A DNA stretch of 64,000 nt from NCBI RefSeq assembly GCF_001647545.1, contig NZ_LSZH01000013.1, positions 124,001 to 188,000 on the forward strand. The letters are read 5' to 3'. The translations under genes and the position numbers were made by a program. Below are positions 9,300 to 15,580 of this stretch, one piece after another. How positions within the stretch are numbered: position 1 is the first letter of the stretch; every line of letters starts with the position of its first letter. Origin of the DNA: Acinetobacter sp. SFB. GTDB lineage: Bacteria > Pseudomonadota > Gammaproteobacteria > Pseudomonadales > Moraxellaceae. The notes below the pieces were generated by a model. It had not been told where the DNA came from and searched no databases. It saw nothing but the letters and a program-made list of their open reading frames with translations.

Positions 9300-9911
9300 T
9301 AAAATTGAATAATTTTTTTACACAATATAAGCAATTGATTTTTAATATCTTCCCTACATTACACTTACAAATATACAACAATTTACTTTTGATGAAATAT
9401 AAGATTATTCATCTTAAATTCTATTTATTTAAGTTGAACAAGTATTAAAAAATAAAATTTATTTAATAAGTGAGTATCGCTATTTCTTCCGATTCATTAC
9501 GAACAAATTTTTCTCAAACTTTATCTAAAACTATAATCTAAATAAAAACATTTGAAGCCCTAAAACCGATAAATTAAGCCAACATCAAAATGTATTTTAC
9601 GGCCGTTTAAACAAGCCTTTATCCATCAGGAAATCGCCATCAAACAATAATATTTTCTTATTTTAGATTGCGATTCTACGCAATGTACGATATTTCAATA
9701 CCGTGCTTACTTAAGCTATCAAATTAATGGAGCATGAAGATAGGCTGCCTTTATGTCTATCTAAAGGTCTAATTTCGGGAGGTGAATTAAAATAAGACGA
9801 TTTAAACACCATCTCTAGAAAGAAATAAGAAAGAATCACTTAAAGTCACTGTTTTCGGTTTGTGTCAGCGCATTTGAAAGTGTTAAATTTATTCAAACTT
9901 TCGCTACAGTT
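9300..9911. other. Long AT-rich intergenic region
   Basis: About 610 bp very rich in A and T between the lipoprotein hydrolase (leftward) and the exonuclease (rightward). Short reading frames occur but none has a ribosome site or recognisable product. It should contain the two divergent promoters; I see no clear repeat, terminator or RNA gene. Confidence 0.5.
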
Positions 9912-10622
9912 ATGGATCAGGTCATGCAAGCAATTATTCTCGATACAGAAACCCATACTTTAAATGGACAGCCGATTGAGATTGCATATGCACCTGTTCA
10001 AATTAATGAGGGCAAACTCAGCCTCGACAAAACCCAAATTTTTGACCAACTGTATAGTGTAGATGAACCCATTTCTTATGCGGCAATGGCGGTGCATCAT
10101 ATTTTAGAGTCTGAGTTAATCGATCAGCCACACTATAAAACTTTCACCTTGCCAAGCGATACCACTTATATTATTGGTCATAACATTGATTACGATATTC
10201 GCGCACTTGAAAAGTGTGGCGTAGATTGCAAAAATATTAAAGCCATTTGTACCCTTGCTCTTGCACGTTTAGTCTGGCCAGATGCTGAAGCACATAATAT
10301 TTCTGCGCTGATTTATATGATTACCAAAGGCAGTGCAAAAGCCCGTGATATGATTAAAAAAGCACATCGTGCAGATATGGATATTATTTTAACCGCGAAT
10401 ATTTTAATGCATGAAATCCATCATTTAAAAATTCAAAGTATTGAAGAACTTTATGCAGCATCTGAAGATGCACGTATTCCACGTAGCATTAATTTTGGTA
10501 AACATCGTGGTACTGCCATCACCGATTTACCTGCAGATTATATGCAATGGCTGCTTCGTCAAGAAGACCTAGACCCTTACTTACGTAAAGCAATCGAAAA
10601 TGCAAAAATAGTTGCCTTATAA
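9912..10622 (+). CDS. DEDD-type 3'-5' exonuclease with C-terminal DUF3820-like segment
   Basis: The N-terminal half is an RNase H-fold exonuclease: IILDTETHTLNGQPIEIAYA supplies the DxE pair (exo I), IIGHNIDYDIRAL is exo II, and a late HRADMDIILTANIL gives the exo III HxxxxxD motif, i.e. the DEDDh arrangement found in exodeoxyribonuclease X and DNA polymerase III epsilon. The C-terminal 40 residues (SINFGKHRGTAITDLPADYMQWLLRQEDLDP) match the small KHRG domain often appended to such nucleases. Start choices are ATG at 9912 or 9924; neither has a strong ribosome site. A role in DNA repair or end processing is inferred from the fold. Confidence 0.8.
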   Translation: MDQVMQAIILDTETHTLNGQPIEIAYAPVQINEGKLSLDKTQIFDQLYSVDEPISYAAMAVHHILESELIDQPHYKTFTLPSDTTYIIGHNIDYDIRALEKCGVDCKNIKAICTLALARLVWPDAEAHNISALIYMITKGSAKARDMIKKAHRADMDIILTANILMHEIHHLKIQSIEELYAASEDARIPRSINFGKHRGTAITDLPADYMQWLLRQEDLDPYLRKAIENAKIVAL

Positions 10623-10710
10623 TCTTTTGATTTGTAATATTTTTTACATATTATTGTCATTATTACTGTATACAATCTGCCTTAATTTATTTTGGAGAGT
10701 AAATTAAGGC

Positions 10711-11349
10711 ATGTCTCAATATCATAAAACTGACTTAGGCATTGAAAGTTTAAAACAGCGCTCAATGGATTTGAATGCTCGCCAACGTAGACTGTTACTT
10801 CTGATTGGCACAGAAGATTTTAATCTCCTTAGTGAACAATTTAAAAAACGTATTGCACCCGTAGAATTACTCGAACAATTGCTCGATATGGGCTTAATTG
10901 CTTATTTTCCACAGCAAACTCAAACACCAATTTCTTCAGCTATAGTTAATAGTGAAATTGAAACCAGCCTTTCAACTCAACTACCGCCACCACTTGCTGA
11001 AAAATTTGCTGCAGTGATTAGCACCACTTCTGGTCCCTCCTCTATTTCATCTATTATTTATCACAATTCTCAGGCAATAGAAACGCAGAATGAAATCATA
11101 GAAGTTATTATCGATGCTCTAGATTTTGAAGAAGTAAAACAATTAATGGCACATCTGCTCCAACAAAACTGTGGCTTAATGGCAAAACAACTGACGAATC
11201 GAATTCTACACACCCAAGATTTACGCAGTTTAAAACTTTGTCAGATGCAGTGGATTACCACATTACAAGAAAGTCGTATTTCCGCCCACGAATTGAATCA
11301 ATGTTTAAAACAAATCAATTTTTCTCTACAAAAGTTAAATGCTTCATAA
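10711..11349 (+). CDS. Hypothetical protein
   Basis: A 212-residue protein that I do not recognise. It starts at an ATG preceded by TTTTGGAGAGTAAATTAAGGC, with a GGAGAG ribosome site slightly far but usable. Near the N-terminus is a helical segment LNARQRRLLLLIGTEDFNLL that looks like a winged-helix or response-domain start, a low-complexity Ser/Thr/Pro linker occupies residues 70-115, and the C-terminus is helical (VIIDALDFEEVKQLMAHLLQ). No signal peptide or membrane segment is seen. Spacing of 88 bp from the exonuclease allows but does not prove cotranscription. It may be a lineage-specific regulator. Confidence 0.7.
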   Translation: MSQYHKTDLGIESLKQRSMDLNARQRRLLLLIGTEDFNLLSEQFKKRIAPVELLEQLLDMGLIAYFPQQTQTPISSAIVNSEIETSLSTQLPPPLAEKFAAVISTTSGPSSISSIIYHNSQAIETQNEIIEVIIDALDFEEVKQLMAHLLQQNCGLMAKQLTNRILHTQDLRSLKLCQMQWITTLQESRISAHELNQCLKQINFSLQKLNAS

Positions 11350-11561
11350 CAGTTAAGAGGATTTTTCTTTTTCATGATTCATTTTAGATCTTAACTAGCC
11401 CATTGCATTGAATTTTTCTTTCGATAAAACAATGAGATTTAAATCAGTACAACTCAGGTGTAGACAGCAAAATCTAAAAACACCCTCTAAATACGACCTT
11501 TGCTCAATAGCGATTACTCTGTAAAAACTTCATATAGTAAGTATTTGAGGGGTAATTCATT

Positions 11562-11912
11562 ATGACGTCTCTACATTATTTAGAATTTAATCCAGCAGAT
11601 AATCCGATGTACTTAAAAAAAGTAGGCAATTGGGTGCTGACATTTTTAAATTCTAGAGATGAGTTAGCAGACATTCAACTTGCAATTACCAGTATATTGC
11701 CGCGCCAAGTCAGTGAAAACCTGCAACCTGTTCGAGTCATCATTCACGAAACAGAAGTTGAGAATCGTTGGTTGATTCAGCAGATCGAATGTTATGACAG
11801 CGCCCAAGGCAGAGATGAACACTTCAGCTGTAATGATGAAATTGGGATTAAAGTCATTCAAAGCATTAGGCAAGAATTTAATAAATATGATGTCGAAGTA
11901 AATTTATTATGA
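11562..11912 (+). CDS. Small hypothetical protein
   Basis: A 116-residue acidic protein starting at ATG 11562, with a GAGGGGTAATTCATT ribosome site upstream. It has no cysteine cluster or membrane segment. Alternating hydrophobic strands (VRVIIHETEVENRWLIQQIEC) and a C-terminal helix (GIKVIQSIRQEFNKYDVEVNLL) suggest a small alpha/beta fold. No function can be assigned. A terminator-like hairpin follows directly. Confidence 0.7.
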   Translation: MTSLHYLEFNPADNPMYLKKVGNWVLTFLNSRDELADIQLAITSILPRQVSENLQPVRVIIHETEVENRWLIQQIECYDSAQGRDEHFSCNDEIGIKVIQSIRQEFNKYDVEVNLL

Positions 11913-11924
11913 GTTTTAGTCCTT

Positions 11925-11949
11925 GGCTCACTTCGATGGGCTTTTTTTT
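11925..11949 (+). terminator. Terminator after the 116-residue protein gene
   Basis: GCTCA and TGGGC pair around a six-base loop and are followed by a run of eight Ts; the stem is short (one G-T pair) but well placed 12 bp after the stop codon. Confidence 0.55.
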
Positions 11950-12008
11950 ATTTCATATCATTGATAATTAAAGATTCAAGAGAGTCGAGATACTAAATTA
12001 AAGTTATT

Positions 12009-12037
12009 AAAAAACTCACCCTGTAAGTGAGTTTTTT
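12009..12037. terminator. Bidirectional terminator
   Basis: AAAAAACTCAC and GTGAGTTTTTT form an 11-bp stem around an eight-base loop between convergent genes; on the minus strand it would end transcription of the small gene at 12088-12306. Confidence 0.85.
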
Positions 12038-12087
12038 ATCTGTAATATTGGTAATTGAAAACAACTGGATATTTAACCATACGTGTA

Positions 12088-12306
12088 TTACTCGACAATG
12101 CGATAAATACTGTCGGAATGGCAACTCTCAAAAAGCAATTCAATACTAGGTAGAATAATTTCACCATTTACAACAATATGTTCAATTCTTTGAAATATTG
12201 ATAATTTATTCGACTCAGCATGCTCCGGAATAGTTCGAAGTAACGCATACACTTCATGTATTTTACTAAACTGGTCTTTTACCTTCACCTCAATCATTTC
12301 ATTCAT
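12088..12306 (-). CDS. Small hypothetical protein
   Basis: The frame is open to 12396, but the best start is ATG at 12306 because AAGAGA stands five bases upstream on the minus strand; it gives a 72-residue product beginning MNEMIEVKVKDQFSK. The protein has a central helix (KLSIFQRIEHIVV) and a mixed C-terminus with a single Cys-His pair (FESCHSDSIYRIVE). There is no recognisable family. The terminator at 12009 lies downstream, so it appears to be an independent transcription unit. Confidence 0.5.
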   Translation of the reverse strand: MNEMIEVKVKDQFSKIHEVYALLRTIPEHAESNKLSIFQRIEHIVVNGEIILPSIELLFESCHSDSIYRIVE

Positions 12307-12549
12307 AGAGTTTCTCTTCATATCTGATTTATTGAATCTTTTTATAGCATAGGTTCTTTCGTACATCGCACTTGCAAATGTTAGATTTCTTGGCAATGTA
12401 ATTTTTTATAATCAGATATCTAGCATTCATTTTAAATCATGCAGACAAAAAGTTAAAAATCACTCAAAACAGCATCCATTTTTCACTGTAAACCTCAACT
12501 CGTTAAAATTAAAATCACAAAATGATCTTTTTGATATAAAAAATATAAA

Positions 12550-12687
12550 AATAAGAAAGCCCGCATTTCTGCGGGCTTTTATGTTGGAAGGCTAGTGCTG
12601 ATTTATTGTTCAACCCTCAGGTTGTAAACTCAACGAGCTGTCATTGATCCGTCCAACTACTTTGTAGCGTCATCTACGACCTACTGT
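12550..12687 (-). ncRNA. Candidate intergenic small RNA
   Basis: A roughly 135-nt minus-strand transcript is predicted from an ideally spaced sigma70 promoter (12694-12722) to an intrinsic terminator. There is no reading frame of note. The RNA would fold well: TCCAAC at 12652-12657 and GTTGGA at 12583-12588 pair as an outer stem, extended past one mismatch by GG/CC; inside it CAACC and GGTTG close a four-base loop. The 5' part has several CTAC/GTAG repeats that can form alternative short hairpins. Two GGA motifs lie close together near the start of the outer stem. I cannot name an Rfam family for it. Confidence 0.6.
12553..12580. terminator. Terminator of the candidate small RNA
   Basis: AAAGCCCGCA and TGCGGGCTTT with a short loop; on the minus strand it is followed by TTTCTTATTTTTAT. 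The stem is symmetric and could also act on the plus strand. Confidence 0.88.
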
Positions 12688-12693
12688 AGATTT

Positions 12694-12722
12694 ACTATAA
12701 GCGTATACAATTTTTCTGGCAA
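12694..12722 (-). promoter_or_regulatory. Sigma70 promoter of the candidate small RNA
   Basis: On the minus strand TTGCCA (12722-12717), a 17-bp spacer and TATAGT (12699-12694). Predicted start is near 12687. Nothing protein-coding lies downstream before the terminator at 12553. Confidence 0.65.
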
Positions 12723-12867
12723 GGCTGGTTAACACTCTAAAATAATTGTATATAAAAAATACAATTGATAATTTTCAATTTTAGTAGATGATTGCATTCC
12801 CCCCCTATAGATCACTCATCAGTTGAATCGCGTAAAATAGCACAGCATTTTTGACGAGTCTGGCGCA

Positions 12868-13413
12868 ATGTTAGTTCAATTAATTCTGAGTGACTTATAT
12901 CGATACTGTGGCAACACCAAATTCAGTTCATTTATTAAAAATTACTTTTTTAATCGTGGCTTTAATTTCAGCTTTTGGCTACGACTGGCAGGCTCTCAAT
13001 CCATTTTTGCAAAATTCGCTTACCCAATTTTTTATTATAAAAAGAAAAAATACGGTATAGACATTCATTGCAGCACAAAAATAGGCTATGGACTCTATAT
13101 TGGGCATGGCGGGCCACTTGTGGTTAACCCAACTACAATTATTGGCAATAATGTCAATCTATCAGAATATATGACCATTGGTGCGAATGGTGGCAGTCAA
13201 GCCGCCATCATTGGCGACAATGTTTATATTGGCCCCAATGTATGCGTGATAGGCAATGTGCATATTGCCAATAATGTTACGATTGGTGCAGGTAGTGTGG
13301 TAACGAAAGATATTTCTGAAAATGCAACTGCAGTCGGTAACTATGCCAAAGTAATTAATTATAATAATGCAGGAAAATCAGTAAACAGACGCTGGGCTAG
13401 AAAAGCAACGTAA
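12868..13413 (+). CDS. Serine acetyltransferase-like hexapeptide-repeat transferase
   Basis: A 181-residue protein whose C-terminal two thirds is a left-handed beta helix of hexapeptide repeats, with the CysE/WcaB-type signature IGYGLYIGHGGPLVVNP, IIGNNVNLSEYMTIGANGG and VTIGAGSVVTKDISENATAVGNYAKVI. The N-terminus (LILSDLYRYCGNTKFSSF) resembles the short helical lead of capsule-associated serine acetyltransferases rather than the long CysE helical domain. Such enzymes acetylate serine or a surface-polysaccharide sugar using acetyl-CoA; which applies is unclear. It stands alone, ended by the terminator at 13415, immediately left of the prophage attachment site. Confidence 0.8.
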   Translation: MLVQLILSDLYRYCGNTKFSSFIKNYFFNRGFNFSFWLRLAGSQSIFAKFAYPIFYYKKKKYGIDIHCSTKIGYGLYIGHGGPLVVNPTTIIGNNVNLSEYMTIGANGGSQAAIIGDNVYIGPNVCVIGNVHIANNVTIGAGSVVTKDISENATAVGNYAKVINYNNAGKSVNRRWARKAT

Positions 13414-13414
13414 T

Positions 13415-13443
13415 AAAAAAGAGGACATTTTGTCCTCTTTTTT
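13415..13443 (+). terminator. Rho-independent terminator of the acetyltransferase gene
   Basis: AAAAAAGAGGAC and GTCCTCTTTTTT pair around ATTTT, starting two bases after the stop codon; symmetric tracts make it bidirectional. Confidence 0.92.
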
Positions 13444-13450
13444 AAAAATA

Positions 13451-13464
13451 TGGTGCGCTCAGCG
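13451..13464 (-). other. attL: duplicated 3' end of tRNA-Arg
   Basis: Exact 14-bp direct copy of the 3' terminus of the tRNA-Arg gene at 22257. It falls seven bases after the acetyltransferase terminator, exactly where phage-type genes begin. Confidence 0.75.
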
Positions 13465-13580
13465 TGCACACGAAGTATATTTTAAAATATTATTTTATAT
13501 AGTTAATTTATTTAGGTATTTTAAATGTACCTTAATATATACCATGAAAATAAAAAGTGCATAGGATGCTAGTCACCTTC

Positions 13581-13763
13581 TTAGTGCTTGGTACTTTTAA
13601 AATGGAAATATTCTTCATGCTTAACTTCCATACGATTAAGGATTTCTTTTAAGCGATCAAAGGCTTCTAAGTATTTCTCACCAGCTTTGGGCAGTGGTCT
13701 GGTACGAGATTTTATTTTAATTGGCTTTTTATCAGTTAGAGCCTTGCACCGGTCAATTTCCAT
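13581..13763 (-). CDS. Small phage hypothetical protein
   Basis: About 60 residues from ATG 13763 (MEIDRCKALTDKKPIK). It is basic at the N-terminus (KKPIKIKSRTRPLPKAG) and then helical (EKYLEAFDRLKEILNRMEVKHEEY). A TTG three codons upstream is another possible start; the ribosome site GAAG is weak. It is preceded by the terminator of the I78-type remnant and is the gene closest to attL. Function unknown. Confidence 0.45.
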   Translation of the reverse strand: MEIDRCKALTDKKPIKIKSRTRPLPKAGEKYLEAFDRLKEILNRMEVKHEEYFHFKSTKH

Positions 13764-13781
13764 AATCTTCAATCATTAAAA

Positions 13782-13799
13782 AACCTCGCGGAGGAGGTT
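13782..13799 (-). terminator. Terminator downstream of the I78-like remnant
   Basis: On the minus strand AACCTC, a CTCCGC loop and GAGGTT run into six Ts. Confidence 0.75.
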
Positions 13800-13823
13800 C
13801 TATACGATATAGGTTATAAATCT

Positions 13824-14119
13824 TTAACCACAAAATGCCTTAAGAATTGTTTTGGTTTGTTGATCAGCAATTACAGTAACTCGTCCTGGATGATAGTCTT
13901 TAGTTATAGGTTGACCCGGCGCAACCAGTCTAACAACCTCAGAATTTGTTTTTGATTTGATATCGGCTTCACTCGATAATGTGGTACGTGCCAATTTTGC
14001 TGCATTCTGAGGTACGCATTTTTTCATAATCTAAGGATTTTGAACTACTTCTGTTTCAGGAGTGCCGGCACAAGCAGTCAAGGTCACTGCTGCAAGAATA
14101 AATTATAAATAATTTTCAT
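13824..14119 (-). pseudogene. I78-family peptidase-inhibitor-like lipoprotein, frameshifted
   Basis: The C-terminal 65 codons carry the pattern of I78 (elastase-inhibitor) proteins: a conserved RLVAPGQPITKDYHPGRVTVIAD stretch split by the family's turn and a terminal FCG. Upstream on the minus strand is a lipoprotein leader in another frame (LAAVTLTACAGTPETEV, lipobox LTAC) starting near ATG 14119. The initiating frame hits TGA after eleven codons, and a TAG separates the leader from the inhibitor domain. At least one frameshift and one nonsense change therefore disable it. I78-like lipoproteins are common accessory genes in prophages of this genus, as far as I recall. Confidence 0.6.
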
Positions 14120-14349
14120 AAACTTCTATCTTTAACATATAAAAGCAGGATCATACCTAAGGCGGCTTATACCAGCCTAGCTATATCAACAATGTTAATA
14201 CACTTCTTAAATATTGAACTTTTGAAAAATCCTATTAACTCTCTCAGATTAAGCAGGTTGAGCTTTACTTCTGCTTCATTTTTATTTGCAGAACAAGTTT
14301 ATTACCTAATTATTTCAGGCATTTTCTCTTTTTCGATTAATGTTTGAAA
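14120..14349. other. Prophage spacer without recognisable gene
   Basis: About 230 bp of AT-rich sequence with no frame that has a ribosome site. Nothing recognisable is seen. Confidence 0.4.
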
Positions 14350-14541
14350 TTATAAACTATAATCATTAGAAACTTTCAAACTTAACCTTAGATTCCTAAT
14401 CTGCTCTTTGAAGCGAATCATAATGTTATCCATAGTTACCAATTCACTATGTCGTAAACCAGTTCGAATTAAATTTTGATACTTCGCAAGTTCGTCACAA
14501 CAGAACTGCAAATCCTTTTTAGTTTATACTGTGTCTGTCAT
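14350..14541 (-). pseudogene. Small phage helical protein gene with early nonsense codon
   Basis: From ATG 14541 on the minus strand the frame reads MTDTV, then TAA, then continues openly for 57 codons (KKDLQFCCDELAKYQNLI, later DNIMIRFKEQIRNLRLSLKV) to a TAA at 14350. The body is strongly helical and looks like a genuine small phage protein. The stop at codon six would abolish it unless a downstream start is used (ATG codons occur later at MDN and MIR). Function unknown. Confidence 0.45.
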
Positions 14542-14633
14542 GGGTACCACCAATAAGAAAAGAAAAACCCCTCAACATCTAGAATGCGAGGGGCTTTTGT
14601 ATGCCGTAATACGTCCGGCAAATTGGAGAATTA

Positions 14634-14741
14634 TTAATCATCTTTACCGCATTTACGGCATTCTTGTGTATATCCATGCTCTGGATCGTAATCAAATTCA
14701 TAAGCATGAAGGCAAAATAATTTACGGAAGAATTGGAGCAT
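14634..14741 (-). CDS. 35-residue CxH...CxxC micro-protein, phage-borne
   Basis: ATG 14741 is preceded on the minus strand by AGGAGA five bases upstream, an excellent ribosome site. The product starts MLQFFRKLFCLHAYEFDYDP and ends with ECRKCGKDD. The CLH and CRKC pairs could bind one zinc ion (zinc-ribbon-like). It sits 15 bases after the T tract of an upstream terminator (module 1), so its expression would depend on read-through of that terminator. A hairpin with GCCCCTCGCA and TGTTGAGGGGTT-type arms (14567-14594) lies downstream as terminator. No function is known to me. Confidence 0.6.
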   Translation of the reverse strand: MLQFFRKLFCLHAYEFDYDPEHGYTQECRKCGKDD

Positions 14742-14755
14742 ACTTTTCTCCTGGC

Positions 14756-14841
14756 AAAAAAAAGCCCACTTCAGCAGTAGATTGATGTGGGCTTAAACTA
14801 AGGACCTTGGAGGGTCATTCAGAAACTACAGCTGTTTCTAA
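14756..14841 (-). promoter_or_regulatory. Leader/terminator module 1
   Basis: In transcription order on the minus strand: GCTGTT-AGA-AACAGC (14826-14841) overlapping a competing GAAAC...GTTTC hairpin; then GGACC/GGTCC-type hairpin (14802-14816); then a terminator GCCCAC/GTGGGC (14764-14792) with an eight-T tract. The T tract is followed directly by the ribosome site and ATG of the 35-residue ORF. The first two hairpins are mutually exclusive, as in attenuators. A weak promoter-like TTCACA-17-TATGCA lies upstream. Confidence 0.5.
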
Positions 14842-14929
14842 CAGCAATCATGCATACTTGTTCGTGAATTTTTTGTGAAAAATTAAAACAAACCGGTATA
14901 GGTGCCCTGATATTGCTTACGCAGAACAT
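14819..14929 (-). CDS. Possible micro-ORF of module 2
   Basis: ATG 14929 follows a GGGGAA ribosome-like site after the module-2 terminator and opens a 36-codon frame (MFCVSNIRAPIPVCF...) running through the module-1 leader. The first 15 codons align with the equivalent region of module 3 in one frame, so it may be a decayed copy of the same micro-gene. Low confidence that it is translated. Confidence 0.25.
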   Translation of the reverse strand: MFCVSNIRAPIPVCFNFSQKIHEQVCMIAVRNSCSF

Positions 14930-14939
14930 TTCCCCTGGC

Positions 14940-15018
14940 AAAAAAATGCCCACTCAAGGAAAATGATGTGGGCAAAAACTAAGGACCTTGGGAGGTCAGA
15001 AACTACAGCTAGTTTCTG
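14940..15018 (-). promoter_or_regulatory. Leader/terminator module 2 (copy of module 1)
   Basis: Same order of elements as module 1: AGAAACT/AGTTTCT hairpin, GACCT/AGGTC hairpin, then GCCCAC/GTGGGC terminator with seven Ts. The stretch AAACTAAGGACCTTGG is shared between the copies. A -10-like TATACA lies eleven bases before the first hairpin, exactly where TATGCA lies in module 1. It is followed by GGGGA and an ATG at 14929. Confidence 0.5.
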
Positions 15019-15122
15019 CTATCTATTTTGTATACTAATCACATGATATGCACTGACATAATATATCAAATATTAAAACAATTAATAACTTAATCAATTG
15101 TAATTACAATACATTTTCAATG

Positions 15123-15308
15123 TTACCGATATGATTTCAAACCCATCAAATTCGAGGGAAGTAGAATTTTAGGCATTAAAAAAGCCTGATCCGTGACCGA
15201 GCTTTTGTTGTTATATCTGGAGGCGGCATTCATTACAAACCACCAGGAATAAAGAAAACCGCCATAGGAGCCCCGATATTGCTTACACAAAAAACATTTC
15301 TCGGGCAC
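15123..15308 (-). CDS. Possible Cys-containing small phage protein (module 3)
   Basis: The frame opens at GTG 15308 and contains CFLCKQYRGSYGGFLYSWW, a plausible small zinc-binding protein start, but no ribosome site is seen for the GTG. The reading frame runs through a terminator-like hairpin at about 15175-15208, so its last third is probably not authentic. Relative to module 2, one T appears inserted after the ATG at 15298. It may be a frameshifted member of the module family. A hairpin with AAAAATGCT/AGCATTTTT arms (15310-15339) precedes it. Confidence 0.3.
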   Translation of the reverse strand: MPEKCFLCKQYRGSYGGFLYSWWFVMNAASRYNNKSSVTDQAFLMPKILLPSNLMGLKSYR

Positions 15309-15309
15309 T

Positions 15310-15339
15310 AAAAATGCTCACATTTCTGTAAGCATTTTT
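15310..15339 (-). terminator. Leader terminator of module 3
   Basis: AAAAATGCT and AGCATTTTT pair around a twelve-base loop, immediately upstream of the small ORF. A CTCG/CGAG hairpin lies just before it on the minus strand, matching the order of modules 1 and 2. Confidence 0.55.
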
Positions 15340-15580
15340 AGTGCTTCTCGTCTTTCCGAGTGTCAATCGTTTCGCTCAGTTAGATGATCTATAACCTCAT
15401 CTAACCTAATGGAAAAATTACTCCATATTTGCTATTCAATCAATCAGTTTATTTCGTAATTTTTTGATAAATATCACATTTAATTCACAACCAATCTGAT
15501 TTTGAATTAATCACCACAGAAATCCTATGCTGTGGTTCATAGTTACTCCCTACTTTGATTGCCACTGAATAGGCACAGTA

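Noticed and set aside
9070..9448. Plus-strand frames upstream and over the lipoprotein hydrolase start
   Set aside because: AT-rich, lysine/asparagine/isoleucine-biased translation with no ribosome site; antisense to the hydrolase leader.
13451..13480. Decayed complete tRNA-Arg copy at the left boundary
   Set aside because: Only the 3' 14 bp match; the following GTGCAC similarity to sequence beside the real tRNA is too short to support an internally deleted gene.
14531..14785. 84-codon plus-strand frame in the prophage left arm
   Set aside because: It is antisense to the 35-residue micro-gene and runs through two terminator hairpins; no ribosome site.
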